This document shows, one piece after another, positions 17,827 through 25,789 of a stretch of 64,000 nucleotides of DNA. Origin of the DNA: Brevundimonas basaltis (lineage in GTDB: Bacteria > Pseudomonadota > Alphaproteobacteria > Caulobacterales > Caulobacteraceae); assembly GCF_014202075.1 (NCBI RefSeq), contig NZ_JACHFZ010000002.1, positions 248,001-312,000 on the forward strand, read 5' to 3'. Below the pieces are notes generated by a model. That model was not told the origin of the DNA and ran no database searches. It worked only from the letters and a program-made list of their open reading frames with translations. Every line of letters begins with the position of its first letter. Positions within the stretch are counted from its first letter, which is position 1. Position numbers and translations under genes: made by a program.

Positions 17827-18297
17827 TCAGGCGGCGACCGGACAGGACGGGTGCGGCGCGAAGCCCGCCAGCGACGGCGGGTCGGCGGCCAGCAGATCGG
17901 CGATGGTGACCTTCGACAGGGCCTCGCCGGCGGCGAGGTCGGCGGCGGTCAGGGCCTTGGCCACCTGACGCGGGATATGGGTGCTGACCGGGCAGCCCTT
18001 GGCGCCGGCCGGCGGCGAGCCGAGATGGGCGCAGCCGTGCACCGCCCGGAGCACCGTGTCGAGGGTGATGGTCTCGGGCCGGTGCAGCAGCCAGGCCCCG
18101 CCCGAGGCGCCGGGCCGCGTGCCGATCAGCCCGGCCTTGGCCAGCAGGGCCGTGACCCGGCGCACCACCACCGGATTGGTCGGCACCGAGGCGGCCAGAA
18201 CCGCGCTCGGCGCGGCCTCGGCCGGCGAGTAGGCGCCCTTGTGGGCCAGATAGGCCAGGGCGTGGGCGGCGACGGGGAAACGTTGACTGTCGGACAT
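17827..18297 (-). CDS. Rrf2-family transcriptional regulator
   Basis: 156 residues. A winged-helix domain (about 5-75) has the family features APSAVLAASVPTNPVVVRRV and the RPGASGGAWL wing. Only two cysteines are in the usual cluster region (Cys89, Cys102) instead of the three that hold an Fe-S cluster in IscR/NsrR, so it looks like the cluster-free YwnA-like group. The stop overlaps the possible CTG start of the SDR gene. It is divergent from kup. Confidence 0.87.
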   Translation of the reverse strand: MSDSQRFPVAAHALAYLAHKGAYSPAEAAPSAVLAASVPTNPVVVRRVTALLAKAGLIGTRPGASGGAWLLHRPETITLDTVLRAVHGCAHLGSPPAGAKGCPVSTHIPRQVAKALTAADLAAGEALSKVTIADLLAADPPSLAGFAPHPSCPVAA

Positions 18298-18472
18298 GGC
18301 GTTGATGGGAAGATAGGACGACGGCGGTGCTTTCACAAACGAAGTGATTCCCCGAGCGGCGCCCGCGGACGCCTTCGCACCTGCGGCACGATTGAACCGG
18401 CGGGCGAAAGGGCCTAAAGGCTCGCCGCTCGTTTGATGGGGACCGCGCCGTGCGACGCCCCGGAGGCACTTC

Positions 18473-20461
18473 ATGGTCGGGGCCCCTCCCCAAGGTGAAG
18501 ACGGCAAGCCCGCCGCCGCGAACTCCGCAAAGCCCCAGGACAAGTCCGTTGCCCCCGCCCACCCTCACCCCTCGGCGGCGGGCGCTGGCGGTCACGTCAA
18601 GGCGGGCAAATGGGGCCTGATCATCGGCGCCATCGGCGTGGTGTTCGGCGACATCGGCACCAGCCCGCTCTACGCCATGCGCGAGGCGCTGAGCCATTCG
18701 CGCAGCGGCGGCACGGCCGAGCTGGCCGTTCTCGGCACCGTGTCCCTCGTGTTCTGGGCCCTGATCCTCGTGGTCACGGTCAAATACGTCTTCTTCCTGA
18801 TGCGCGCCGACAACAAGGGCGAGGGCGGAACCCTGGCCCTGATGGCCCTGGCCCAGCGAGCCATCGGCAAACGCTCGACGCTCGTCTTCTTCCTCGGCGT
18901 CTGCGGCGCCGCCATGTTCTACGCCGACGGGGTGCTGACCCCGGCGGTGTCGGTGCTGTCGGCGGTCGAAGGCCTCGGTGACGCGCCCGGCGTGGGCGGG
19001 CGGATGACCCCCTTCATACTGCCCATCGCCATCGGCATCCTGATCACCCTGTTCATGGTCCAGGCGCGGGGCACGGCCAGCATGGCGCGCGCCTTCGGCC
19101 CCATCACCACGGTGTGGTTCCTGGTGCTGGCCAGCCTCGGCGTGCTGCACATCTTCGACGATCCGTCGATCCTGCGGGCGCTGTCGCCGCACTACGGGGC
19201 GCTGTTCCTGATCGACAACGGCGTCCTCGGTTTCATCCTGCTGGGCAGCGTCTTCCTGGCCGTCACCGGGGCCGAGGCGCTCTATACGGACATGGGCCAT
19301 TTCGGGAAGTCGCCGATCCGGACCGGCTGGCTGTCCTTCGTCCTGCCCTGTCTGATGCTGAACTATCTCGGCCAGGGCGCACTGGTGCTGAGCGATCCGA
19401 CGGCGCGGGTGAATCCCTTCTGGGAGATGATCCCCGAGATGATCTATTGGCCGGTGCTGATCCTCGCCACCATGGCCACCATCATCGCCAGCCAGGCGGT
19501 GATCACCGGCGCCTTCTCCCTGACCCAGCAGGCGGTCCAGCTGGGCCTCTTCCCGCGCATCAAGATCATGCAGACCAGCGAGAGCCAGGCCGGTCAGATC
19601 TTCGTGCCCTCGGTCAATATGCTGATGCTGGTCGGCGTCCTGCTGCTGCTGATGCTGTTCCCGACCTCGTCGCAGCTGGCCGGCGCCTATGGCGTGGCGG
19701 TGACCGGCGCCATGCTGGTCGACAGCCTGCTGGCCTGGTTCATCGTGCGGCGGATGTGGAAGTGGAGTCTGCCGCTCAGCATCGCGGCCATCACCCCCTT
19801 CCTGATCATCGACCTGGCCTTCTTCGGGTCGAACCTGCTCAAGATTCCGCAGGGGGCCTGGGCGCCGCTGGCCATGGGCGGCCTCATCGTGCTGGTGATG
19901 TGGACCTGGACGCGGGGGACCCGGATCCTCACCGCCAAGACCCGAAAGGACAGCCTGCCGCTCGCCGACCTGATCGAGATGTTGCGCGCCCGTCCGCCGC
20001 ACCGGGCCCCGGGCACGGCCATCTTCCTGACCTCCGATCCGGAGATCGCCCCGGTCGCCCTGATGCACAATCTCAAGCACAACAAGGTGTTGCACGAGAA
20101 GAACGTCATCCTGACCGTGCGCACCACCGACCGGCCGCGCGTGGCCGAGGCCGACCGGGTCCGGATCGAGCCGATCTCGGACGACTTCAAGAAGCTGGTC
20201 ATCTCCTACGGCTTCATGGAGCAGCCCAACCTGCCCAAGGCGCTCAACCTGTGCCGCAAGCAGCAGGGGCTGAAGTTCGACATCATGTCGACCAGCTTCT
20301 TCCTCGGTCGGCGCTCGGTCGTGCCATCGTCGAGCCAGGGCATGCCGTTGTGGCAGGACCGGCTGTATATCTTCCTGATGCGCAACGCCGCCAATCCGAC
20401 CGACTTCTTCCACATCCCGCCCGGACGGGTGGTCGAGCTCGGCACCCAGGTGTCGGTGTGA
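18473..20461 (+). CDS. kup: Kup-type potassium uptake permease
   Basis: A low-affinity K+/H+ symporter of the KUP/HAK/KT family, 662 residues with about 12 membrane helices and a cytosolic C-terminal domain from about 480. The family signature GDIGTSPLYA is at 59-68; YADGVLTPAVSVLSAVEG follows. The 45-residue N-terminal lead is Pro/Ala-rich and longer than in E. coli Kup. A GGAGG site lies seven bases before the ATG. The TGA overlaps the rsmB GTG, so the two are translationally coupled. Confidence 0.95.
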   Translation: MVGAPPQGEDGKPAAANSAKPQDKSVAPAHPHPSAAGAGGHVKAGKWGLIIGAIGVVFGDIGTSPLYAMREALSHSRSGGTAELAVLGTVSLVFWALILVVTVKYVFFLMRADNKGEGGTLALMALAQRAIGKRSTLVFFLGVCGAAMFYADGVLTPAVSVLSAVEGLGDAPGVGGRMTPFILPIAIGILITLFMVQARGTASMARAFGPITTVWFLVLASLGVLHIFDDPSILRALSPHYGALFLIDNGVLGFILLGSVFLAVTGAEALYTDMGHFGKSPIRTGWLSFVLPCLMLNYLGQGALVLSDPTARVNPFWEMIPEMIYWPVLILATMATIIASQAVITGAFSLTQQAVQLGLFPRIKIMQTSESQAGQIFVPSVNMLMLVGVLLLLMLFPTSSQLAGAYGVAVTGAMLVDSLLAWFIVRRMWKWSLPLSIAAITPFLIIDLAFFGSNLLKIPQGAWAPLAMGGLIVLVMWTWTRGTRILTAKTRKDSLPLADLIEMLRARPPHRAPGTAIFLTSDPEIAPVALMHNLKHNKVLHEKNVILTVRTTDRPRVAEADRVRIEPISDDFKKLVISYGFMEQPNLPKALNLCRKQQGLKFDIMSTSFFLGRRSVVPSSSQGMPLWQDRLYIFLMRNAANPTDFFHIPPGRVVELGTQVSV

Positions 20462-21846
20462 GCCGCGATCCGAAACAGGGCCGCAGCTCGGCCGCGCGCG
20501 GGCGTCGCATGGCTGAGAAGTCCCGCGGCCCCCGATCGCCCCAGGTCGAACAGCCGCGCGACGAGGCCGCCGACATCGGCGTAGAGGCCCGGTTGGCCGC
20601 GGGCGTGCTGCTCAACGCGGCGCTCGAGGGGCGCGGCGGGCTCGACGCCGCCCAGGCGTTCCGCGAATTCGGCGCCCTGCCCGGTCCCGACCGCGCCTTC
20701 GCCCGCGCCGTGGCCATGGCCGCCCTGCGCCGGCTGGGCGAGATCGACCAGATCCTCGACCGCCGCCTGAACAAGGCTCCGCCGCTGGCGGTGCGGACGA
20801 TATTGCGCGTCGCCCTGGCCCAGACGCTGGTGCTCGAAACGCCCGCCTTCGCCGCCGTGTCGACGGCCGTGAAACTGGCCGAGCGCGACCCCAAGACCCG
20901 GCCATACAAGAACCTCGTCAACGCCGTGCTGCGCGGCATCGACCGCGACGGGCCCGGCCTGACCACGGCCGAATCCAACCTGCCCGACTGGTTGGCCGCC
21001 CGCTGGCGCGCGACCTATGGCGAGCCGACCCTGGCCGGGCTGGCCCTGGCCGCCCGCGAGGAGCCGACCACCGACCTCAGCCTCAAGCCGGGCATCGACG
21101 CCGCCGCCGTGGCCGACGCCGTCGAGGGCGAGACGCTGCCCGGCGGCACGGTCCGCACCGGCCGTCGCGGCGACATCGCCGGCTGGCCCGGTTTCGAGGA
21201 AGGCGGCTGGTGGGTGCAGGACGCGGCCGCCGCGCTTCCCGTCCGCCTGCTGGCCCCGAAGGCGGGGGAAGCTGTCGTCGACTTCTGCGCCGCGCCAGGG
21301 GGCAAGACCCTGCAGATCGCCGCCGCCGGCGCCGCCGTGGTCTCGCTGGATCGCTCGGACAAGCGGCTCGAGCGGCTGCGCGCCAATCTGGCCCGCACCG
21401 GCCTGACCGCCGAGGTCGTGGCCACGCCCGCCGAGGACTGGGACGACCCCCGAACCTTCGACGCGGTGCTGCTCGACGCGCCCTGCACCGCCACCGGCAC
21501 CTTCCGGCGCAATCCAGAGGTGCTGCGGGCCACCCGGCCCGCCGACGTCGCAAAACTGGCCGATGTCCAGCACCGGCTGCTCGACGCCGCCGCCGGGCGC
21601 GTGAAGCCGGGCGGGCGTCTGGTCTATTGCGTCTGCTCGCTGGAGCGCGAGGAGGGCGAGACCCAGGTGATCGCCTTCCTGCGCCGCCACCCGGACTTCA
21701 GGACCGCCCCCGCCGTCCCCGCCGACATCGGCGCCCCCGACGCGGCCCTGACCCCCGAAGGCTGGCTGCGCGTCCTGCCCTCGATGTGGGCCGAGAAGGG
21801 CGGACTGGACGGCTTCTTCATCGCAAGGCTGGACCGGGTCAGCTGA
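20458..21846 (+). CDS. rsmB: 16S rRNA m5C967 methyltransferase (RsmB/Sun)
   Basis: An N-terminal NusB-like RNA-binding domain (about 35-165) is joined to a SAM methyltransferase. DFCAAPGGKT (near 275) binds SAM, and the two catalytic-pair cysteines are in DAPCTATG (near 341) and VYCVCSL (near 390). The start is a GTG overlapping the kup stop (GTGA), 462 residues; an ATG at 20509 (MAEKSRGP) is an alternative but lacks a ribosome site. A perfect hairpin follows four bases after the stop. Confidence 0.92.
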   Translation: MSRDPKQGRSSAARGRRMAEKSRGPRSPQVEQPRDEAADIGVEARLAAGVLLNAALEGRGGLDAAQAFREFGALPGPDRAFARAVAMAALRRLGEIDQILDRRLNKAPPLAVRTILRVALAQTLVLETPAFAAVSTAVKLAERDPKTRPYKNLVNAVLRGIDRDGPGLTTAESNLPDWLAARWRATYGEPTLAGLALAAREEPTTDLSLKPGIDAAAVADAVEGETLPGGTVRTGRRGDIAGWPGFEEGGWWVQDAAAALPVRLLAPKAGEAVVDFCAAPGGKTLQIAAAGAAVVSLDRSDKRLERLRANLARTGLTAEVVATPAEDWDDPRTFDAVLLDAPCTATGTFRRNPEVLRATRPADVAKLADVQHRLLDAAAGRVKPGGRLVYCVCSLEREEGETQVIAFLRRHPDFRTAPAVPADIGAPDAALTPEGWLRVLPSMWAEKGGLDGFFIARLDRVS

Positions 21847-21849
21847 TCC

Positions 21850-21866
21850 CTCTCCCGATGGGAGAG
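21850..21866 (+). terminator. Hairpin after rsmB
   Basis: A perfect seven-base stem CTCTCCC / GGGAGAG with a three-base GAT loop, starting four bases after the rsmB stop. The following sequence has no clear T-run (CGTTGACACCTTG), so it may be a weak terminator or an mRNA 3' stabiliser. Confidence 0.5.
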
Positions 21867-22229
21867 CGTTGACACCTTGTCATCCAGGCTCTCCGCTTCG
21901 CTTCGACCGGGATGACAAGGTTCAGCAACCTGGACCAAGCGGCCCAAACCCTACCATCCCGGACCCTGTCATCCCGGCCAGTTCCGGTCGAATCCGACAC
22001 TCCCGATCACGCCGGTCCGAGCCAGGCCGCCGCTATCTCCCACCCCACGTCCGCTTCTGACGCAGGCCCGTGCATAATGGCCAAATGCCCACAGGGCCTG
22101 GTCTTTGACAGCGTCCGAACCCGCCGCCGCCGTTCAGGCGTGGCGATCTCACAAGCGGGACATCGGGGTCGATTGATCATGAAGCGACAGGTCAGTTTTT
22201 TTCAGTGCAAACCCTGCCATCCCGGACTC
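21867..22229. other. Noncoding block with a GTCATCC inverted repeat
   Basis: About 360 bases between the convergent rsmB and GNAT genes. CCTTGTCATCC (21875-21885) and GGATGACAAGG (21910-21920) form an 11-base perfect inverted repeat around GC-rich spacer. Related CCATCCCGGACCCT and CCATCCCGGACTCT stretches lie near 21953 and 22217. Such GTCATCC-type palindromes are common intergenic repeats in alphaproteobacteria (family knowledge). No credible gene is seen on either strand. Confidence 0.6.
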
Positions 22230-22916
22230 TCACACCGGCCCGTCCAGCACGGTGTAAGTAATCGGCGTCCGCACCCGGAACCCCAGCGTCTCGTACAGGG
22301 CGATGGTCGCGGTGTTCGCCGCATAGGCGTGCAGGAAGGCCTGCTCGCCGCGCGCGAGGATGCGCTGCGTCACCACCCGCATCAGCGCCCCGGCGTAACC
22401 CCGGCCGCGGTGGTCCGGATGGGTGCAGACGCCCGACACCTCGGTGAAGCCGTCGGGCTTCATCCGCTCGCCGGCCATGGCGACCAGCCGGCCGTCGACC
22501 TTCACCCCGATGAAGTCGCCGAGCCGGTGGGTCCTTTCGAAGAACGGGCCGGGCACGGTCAGGGTGGCCAGCGCCAGCATCTCCGCCGCGTCGGCCTCGC
22601 CCAGCGGTTCGAAGGCCACGGCCTTGCCGCCCGGGTTCAGAGACGACGCCACCATCTGGACGCAGGCGGCGCTGGCCCGCACCCTCGCCCCGGGCGGGAG
22701 CGGCATGTCGCCGGCCTCCACCAAGCCCATGCCGTGGGGGGAGACATTGAGCGCCGCCAGCGCCTCCGTGGCTTCGATCGAGCCATCGGCCGCCGCTGCG
22801 AACAGGGCGTGGTCCAGATCGAAGCGCAGCGCCCGCCCGTCGCCAAGCGCCAGATGCGCCTGACGGCTGGTCAGGGCGCTCCACACGGGGCGGTCAAGAG
22901 GGTGGTTGAGGGTCAT
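22230..22916 (-). CDS. GNAT-family N-acetyltransferase
   Basis: 228 residues. The C-terminal half is a GNAT fold; EVSGVCTHPDHRGRGYAGAL contains the acetyl-CoA loop (166-176), and NTATIALYETLGFRV is the usual last helix-strand. The N-terminal half (about 1-100) is a diverged second GNAT-like or lid region, as in FR47-type proteins. The acceptor substrate is unknown. It is transcribed alone, 68 bases downstream of a noncoding stretch separating it from trpS. Confidence 0.85.
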   Translation of the reverse strand: MTLNHPLDRPVWSALTSRQAHLALGDGRALRFDLDHALFAAAADGSIEATEALAALNVSPHGMGLVEAGDMPLPPGARVRASAACVQMVASSLNPGGKAVAFEPLGEADAAEMLALATLTVPGPFFERTHRLGDFIGVKVDGRLVAMAGERMKPDGFTEVSGVCTHPDHRGRGYAGALMRVVTQRILARGEQAFLHAYAANTATIALYETLGFRVRTPITYTVLDGPV

Positions 22917-22984
22917 GGCCGACTTCTACCGCCGACCTCGCCGTTCGCCAGAGGGTGCGTTGCCGCCGCGTCCGGAAACCGCGC

Positions 22985-24028
22985 TCAGGCGCGCCAGAAG
23001 CCGACGATCTTCTTGACCTCGTCGACCACGGGATCGGCGATGGCGGCGGCGCGGTCGGCGCCGTTTTTCAGCACGAGGTCGATCTCGGCCGGGTCGGCCA
23101 TCAGGCGGCGCATCTCGGCGGTGACCGGGGCCATCGAGGCCACGGCCAGGTCGGCCAGCGCCGGCTTGAAGGCGCCGAAGCCCTGTCCGCCGAACTCGGC
23201 CAGCACCTGCTCGCGGCTGATGTCGGCGAGGGCGGCGTAGATGGTGACGAGGTTCTTCGCTTCGGGGCGGGCGTCGAGCGCCTCGACCGTGTCCGGCAGC
23301 GGCTCGGGATCGGTGCGGGCCTTGCGCACCTTGGCGACGATGGCGTCGGCGTCATCGGTCAGGTTGATTCGGCTCTGATCTGACGGATCGGACTTGGACA
23401 TCTTGGCCGCCCCGTCGCGCAGGCTCATCACTCGCGGCGCGGGACCCTGGGTCAGGGGCTCGGGCAGGGGGAAGAAGCCGGGGACACCGAAGTCGTTGTT
23501 GAATTTGGCGGCGATGTCGCGGGTCAGCTCGAGGTGCTGTTTCTGGTCCTCGCCGGTCGGCACCTCGGTGGCCTTGTAGAGCAGGATGTCGGCCGCCTGC
23601 AGCACCGGATAGGTGTAGAGGCCGACCGAGGAGCGCTCCTTGTGCTTGCCGGACTTCTCCTTGAACTGGGTCATCCGGTCGAGCCAGCCGAGCCGGGCGA
23701 CGCAGTTGAAGATCCACGCCAATTCCGAATGCGCCCGCACCGCCGATTGCGGGAAGATCACCGACTTCGCCGGGTCAAGTCCCGAGGCCAGATAGGCCGC
23801 CGCGATCTCGCGCGTCTGCGCGGTCAGCAAGGTCGGGTCCTGCCACACGGTGACGGCGTGCAGGTCGGCCACGAACAGGAAGCAGGGCGCGCCGCCGTCC
23901 TGCAGCTGGGTGAACCGCTTCAGCGCGCCGAGGTAGTTGCCGAGGTGCAGGGCGCCGGAGGCCTGGATGCCGCTGAGCACCCGGCGCGGGCCGGTATAGG
24001 CGAGGGGGATGGAGGACGCGTCTGACAT
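22985..24028 (-). CDS. trpS: Tryptophanyl-tRNA synthetase
   Basis: A class I synthetase of 347 residues. The HIGH-type motif is HLGN (28-31) within [25 protein letters not shown] (near 208-216) is the second signature. Start at [20 protein letters not shown]; six further in-frame codons upstream from another ATG (24046) are not conserved-looking. It follows murJ with a 54-base gap on the same strand, an arrangement known in Caulobacterales. Confidence 0.97.
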   Translation of the reverse strand: MSDASSIPLAYTGPRRVLSGIQASGALHLGNYLGALKRFTQLQDGGAPCFLFVADLHAVTVWQDPTLLTAQTREIAAAYLASGLDPAKSVIFPQSAVRAHSELAWIFNCVARLGWLDRMTQFKEKSGKHKERSSVGLYTYPVLQAADILLYKATEVPTGEDQKQHLELTRDIAAKFNNDFGVPGFFPLPEPLTQGPAPRVMSLRDGAAKMSKSDPSDQSRINLTDDADAIVAKVRKARTDPEPLPDTVEALDARPEAKNLVTIYAALADISREQVLAEFGGQGFGAFKPALADLAVASMAPVTAEMRRLMADPAEIDLVLKNGADRAAAIADPVVDEVKKIVGFWRA

Positions 24029-24082
24029 AGGCGGCAAATGCCCCACCGCGACGGTCAGGGCAACCGGAACTCGCGTCCCGGT

Positions 24083-25780
24083 CTAGCGTCCCCGCCGGAT
24101 CAGGCCGCGCACCTCGGCCACGGTGACCGCGCGGGTGGCGAAGGCCAGGGCCACATAGACCAGCCCGCCCGCCCCCGTGACCAGCAGCAGGGCCGCCTCC
24201 TTGGCCCCATGCGCTGTCCCCAGGGCGGCCAGCAAATCGGCCACCGGCGCCTCGATCATCGGGCGCAGCGAGGCCGCGACGCCGACGATCACCGCCAGCC
24301 CCGCCGCCGCCGCCGCGATCCGCGCCAGCCGCGACAAGGCCGCCACGCTCGGCCGGTACAGCCCGCGCCGCCACAGCGCCCCGCCGAGCAGCAGCACATT
24401 GGTCCAGGCCGCGCCCGACACCGCCGCCGCAATGCCCGCTATGCCCAGTCCGGCGAAGAACAGGCCGATGGCCAGGGCCGCGTTCACCGCCACAGAGACG
24501 AGGGCGAACTTCATCGGCGTCCGCGTATCGCCGCGGGCGAAGAAGGCGGGGGCCAGAATGCGGATCAGCACGAAAGCCGGCACGCCCCAGCCGAACTGGA
24601 ACAGGGCGTCGGCGGTGTTGGCGGCGTCGAAGGCGAGGAAGGCGCCGCGCGTGAACAGGGCGTCGATCAGGAAATAGGGCATGGCCATCAGGGCCGCGGC
24701 GGCCGGCAGGGTCAGGGCCATCGACAGGATGAGGGCCTCGTCCATCGAGGCCTGCTGCTGCTGGTGGTCCTGCGAGGCCACGGCGCGGGACAGCCGCGGC
24801 AACAGGGCGATGCCGATGGCCACCCCGACGAGGCCCAGCGGCAGCTGGTAGAGCCGGTCCGCTGTCGCCAGCCAGGTCCGCCCCCCGGCCACGAAGCTGG
24901 ACAGGTTGCCGGAGATGAAAACGTTGATCTGGGTCGCGGAATTGCCGACGGCGGCCGGGATGGCGGTGATGATGATGGCCTTCACCGGGGGGCTGAGCGT
25001 CGGGAGCGCGAGGCGGATGTTCGCGCCGGCCTTGCGCGCCGCCCACCAGCACAGGCCCGCCTGCGACACCCCCGCCGCCAGCACCGCCCACGAGGCCGCA
25101 TAGGCCGCGCCGACCTGATCGCCCCGCGCCGGGATGACGGCCGCGAGCATGATCAGGTTGAGCAGGATCGGATAGGCGCCCGAGACGATGAACCGGCCGC
25201 GGGCGTTGAGCACACCCGACAGCAGGGCGGCGATGGCCATGCACGGCAGATAGGGCATGGTGATCTGGGTCAGGATCACCGCCAGCTTGAACCGCGCCGG
25301 GTCGTCGAGGAAGCCGACGTTGATCACCGTCATCAGCCACGGCATCGTCAGCTGGGCGACGACGGTCAGGACCACGGTGGCGAAGGCGACGGCGGCGAGG
25401 GCGTCGGTGGCGACCTTGTCGGCGACCTCGGCTCCCTCCGTTTCCAGCGTCCGCGCATAGGCCGGCACGAAGGCGGCGGCGAAGGCTCCCTCGGCGAAGA
25501 TGCGGCGGAACAGGTTGGGGAAGTTCAGGGCCGTATTGTAGGCGTCCGCCGCCGGCCCGACCGAGCCGCCCAGGGCCGCGGTGATGACGATGTCGCGGGC
25601 GAAGCCGGCCAGCCGGCTGACCAGGGTCAGGCCGCTGAAGATGGCCGAGTTGCGCATCATGCCGCCGCCCTTGCGCGACGACGCCGGCGGCGGCGCCACG
25701 GGCTCCGACGTCCCCGATGCCGACGGCACGGGCGGGGCAGGCTCCATGGAGGCGGGGTCGGGCTTGCGCTTGTCGGCCAT
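24083..25780 (-). CDS. murJ: Lipid II flippase MurJ
   Basis: A multidrug/oligosaccharidyl-lipid/polysaccharide superfamily inner-membrane protein, 565 residues with about 14 helices, that moves lipid II across the membrane for peptidoglycan synthesis. After a 40-residue Pro/Ser-rich cytosolic lead come NSAIFSGLTLVSRLAGFARD, with the functional arginines, and FRRIFAEGAFAAAFVPAY. DQVGAAYAASWAVLAAGVSQ and the GDTRTPMKFA loop are also typical. It lies nine bases after glnD, same strand. Confidence 0.96.
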   Translation of the reverse strand: MADKRKPDPASMEPAPPVPSASGTSEPVAPPPASSRKGGGMMRNSAIFSGLTLVSRLAGFARDIVITAALGGSVGPAADAYNTALNFPNLFRRIFAEGAFAAAFVPAYARTLETEGAEVADKVATDALAAVAFATVVLTVVAQLTMPWLMTVINVGFLDDPARFKLAVILTQITMPYLPCMAIAALLSGVLNARGRFIVSGAYPILLNLIMLAAVIPARGDQVGAAYAASWAVLAAGVSQAGLCWWAARKAGANIRLALPTLSPPVKAIIITAIPAAVGNSATQINVFISGNLSSFVAGGRTWLATADRLYQLPLGLVGVAIGIALLPRLSRAVASQDHQQQQASMDEALILSMALTLPAAAALMAMPYFLIDALFTRGAFLAFDAANTADALFQFGWGVPAFVLIRILAPAFFARGDTRTPMKFALVSVAVNAALAIGLFFAGLGIAGIAAAVSGAAWTNVLLLGGALWRRGLYRPSVAALSRLARIAAAAAGLAVIVGVAASLRPMIEAPVADLLAALGTAHGAKEAALLLVTGAGGLVYVALAFATRAVTVAEVRGLIRRGR

Positions 25781-25789
25781 ATCAGCGCC

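Noticed and set aside
17831-20413. Long minus-strand open frame opposite kup, continuous with the SDR frame
   Set aside because: The part beyond the SDR has no ribosome site or family similarity and mirrors kup codons; it also covers the Rrf2 gene in another frame.
21975-22005. GGTCGAATCCGAC as a tRNA T-arm
   Set aside because: No acceptor stem, anticodon arm or D-arm can be folded around it.
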